A DNA stretch of 6,141 bases. Source: CAYMSF01 sp964542255 (lineage in GTDB: Bacteria > Verrucomicrobiota > Lentisphaeria > Victivallales > Victivallaceae). Below the pieces are notes generated by a model, which had not been told where the DNA came from, did not search any database, and worked only from the letters and a program-made list of their open reading frames with translations. The stretch covers positions 1 to 6,141 of the forward strand of contig CAZITV010000139.1 in assembly GCA_964542255.1 (NCBI GenBank), in the 5' to 3' direction. How positions within the stretch are numbered: position 1 is the first letter of the stretch; every line of letters begins with the position of its first letter. Shown in pieces: positions 5,992 through 6,141 of the stretch. A program made the position numbers and the translations under genes.

Positions 5992-6141
5992 CTTTAACCA
6001 CAAATGAGGAAGTGAAGCACGTAAACCTAGGAAAGCCCGAGAATATTTAACCACTGAATAGACTGACAACACGGAAATTTAAGACATTATTAATTGGCAA
6101 TTTTAGTGAACGCTAGGCATATTAATGCAAAGCCGTGGTTG
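5992..6141. other. Non-coding tail after mrdA
   Basis: No open frame of useful length was seen on either strand, and rodA does not follow. No GC-rich hairpin with a U-tract is present, so no intrinsic terminator can be supported. A small GCAT-ATTA-ATGC palindrome at 6117-6128 is too short to call. Short copies of AACCAC occur in both orientations and are listed separately. Confidence 0.6.
5993..6054 (+). repeat. Short direct repeat TTTAACCAC, with an inverted AACCAC copy near the window end
   Basis: TTTAACCAC occurs at 5993-6001 and again at 6046-6054, 53 bases apart. The reverse complement of its core, GTGGTT, occurs at 6135-6140, and CAGTGGTT at 1623-1630 is the reverse complement of AACCACTG at 6049-6056. 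The style resembles degenerate AACCAC-A/G-AA intergenic repeats seen in some environmental bacteria, but this is a resemblance from memory. A 9-base repeat can also be chance. Confidence 0.35.

Overview
The window reads as a chromosomal fragment from a Gram-negative-type (diderm) bacterium of moderate GC. It carries the core of a cell-elongation (rod-complex) operon. The organism cannot be named from these genes. The style of the PBP2 N-terminal half (an RxPALRGKI-like stretch followed by 'LADN') and the gene order recall the PVC superphylum, perhaps Lentisphaerota, but this is a weak impression from memory. A run of exactly 100 N (1270-1369) is the usual placeholder for a scaffold gap of unknown size, so this is probably a draft or metagenomic assembly. 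The two flanks should not be assumed to sit at a known distance, or even to be truly adjacent.

Layout. At 1-68 a short open frame on + may be the last codons of a gene cut by the left edge. At 82-1266 on - lies a CelD/BcsL-like GNAT-fold acetyltransferase whose 5' end runs into the gap. Positions 1370-1678 are a non-coding region in front of the next genes, with a weak promoter candidate and a 7-bp inverted repeat. From 1679 to 5991 four genes on + are packed almost without spacing: a flavin-dependent FabK/nitronate monooxygenase-family oxidoreductase, mreC, mreD and mrdA (PBP2). Positions 5992-6141 hold no recognisable gene and no convincing terminator, but contain short AACCAC repeats.

How the genes work together. 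MreC and MreD are inner-membrane components of the elongasome, and PBP2 is its dedicated D,D-transpeptidase; together they insert lateral-wall peptidoglycan. Their usual partners MreB and RodA are not in the window. The oxidoreductase ends on the base before the mreC start codon, so the two are almost certainly cotranscribed and translationally coupled. Whether it has a lipid-related role (enoyl-ACP reductase-like) or detoxifies nitronates cannot be settled from sequence alone.

The most interesting observations are the oxidoreductase-mreC fusion of reading frames end to end, a likely Cys/Cys/His/Cys metal site beside the PBP2 active site, and the absence of mreB and rodA. I see no sign of a mobile element, CRISPR array or novel defence system.
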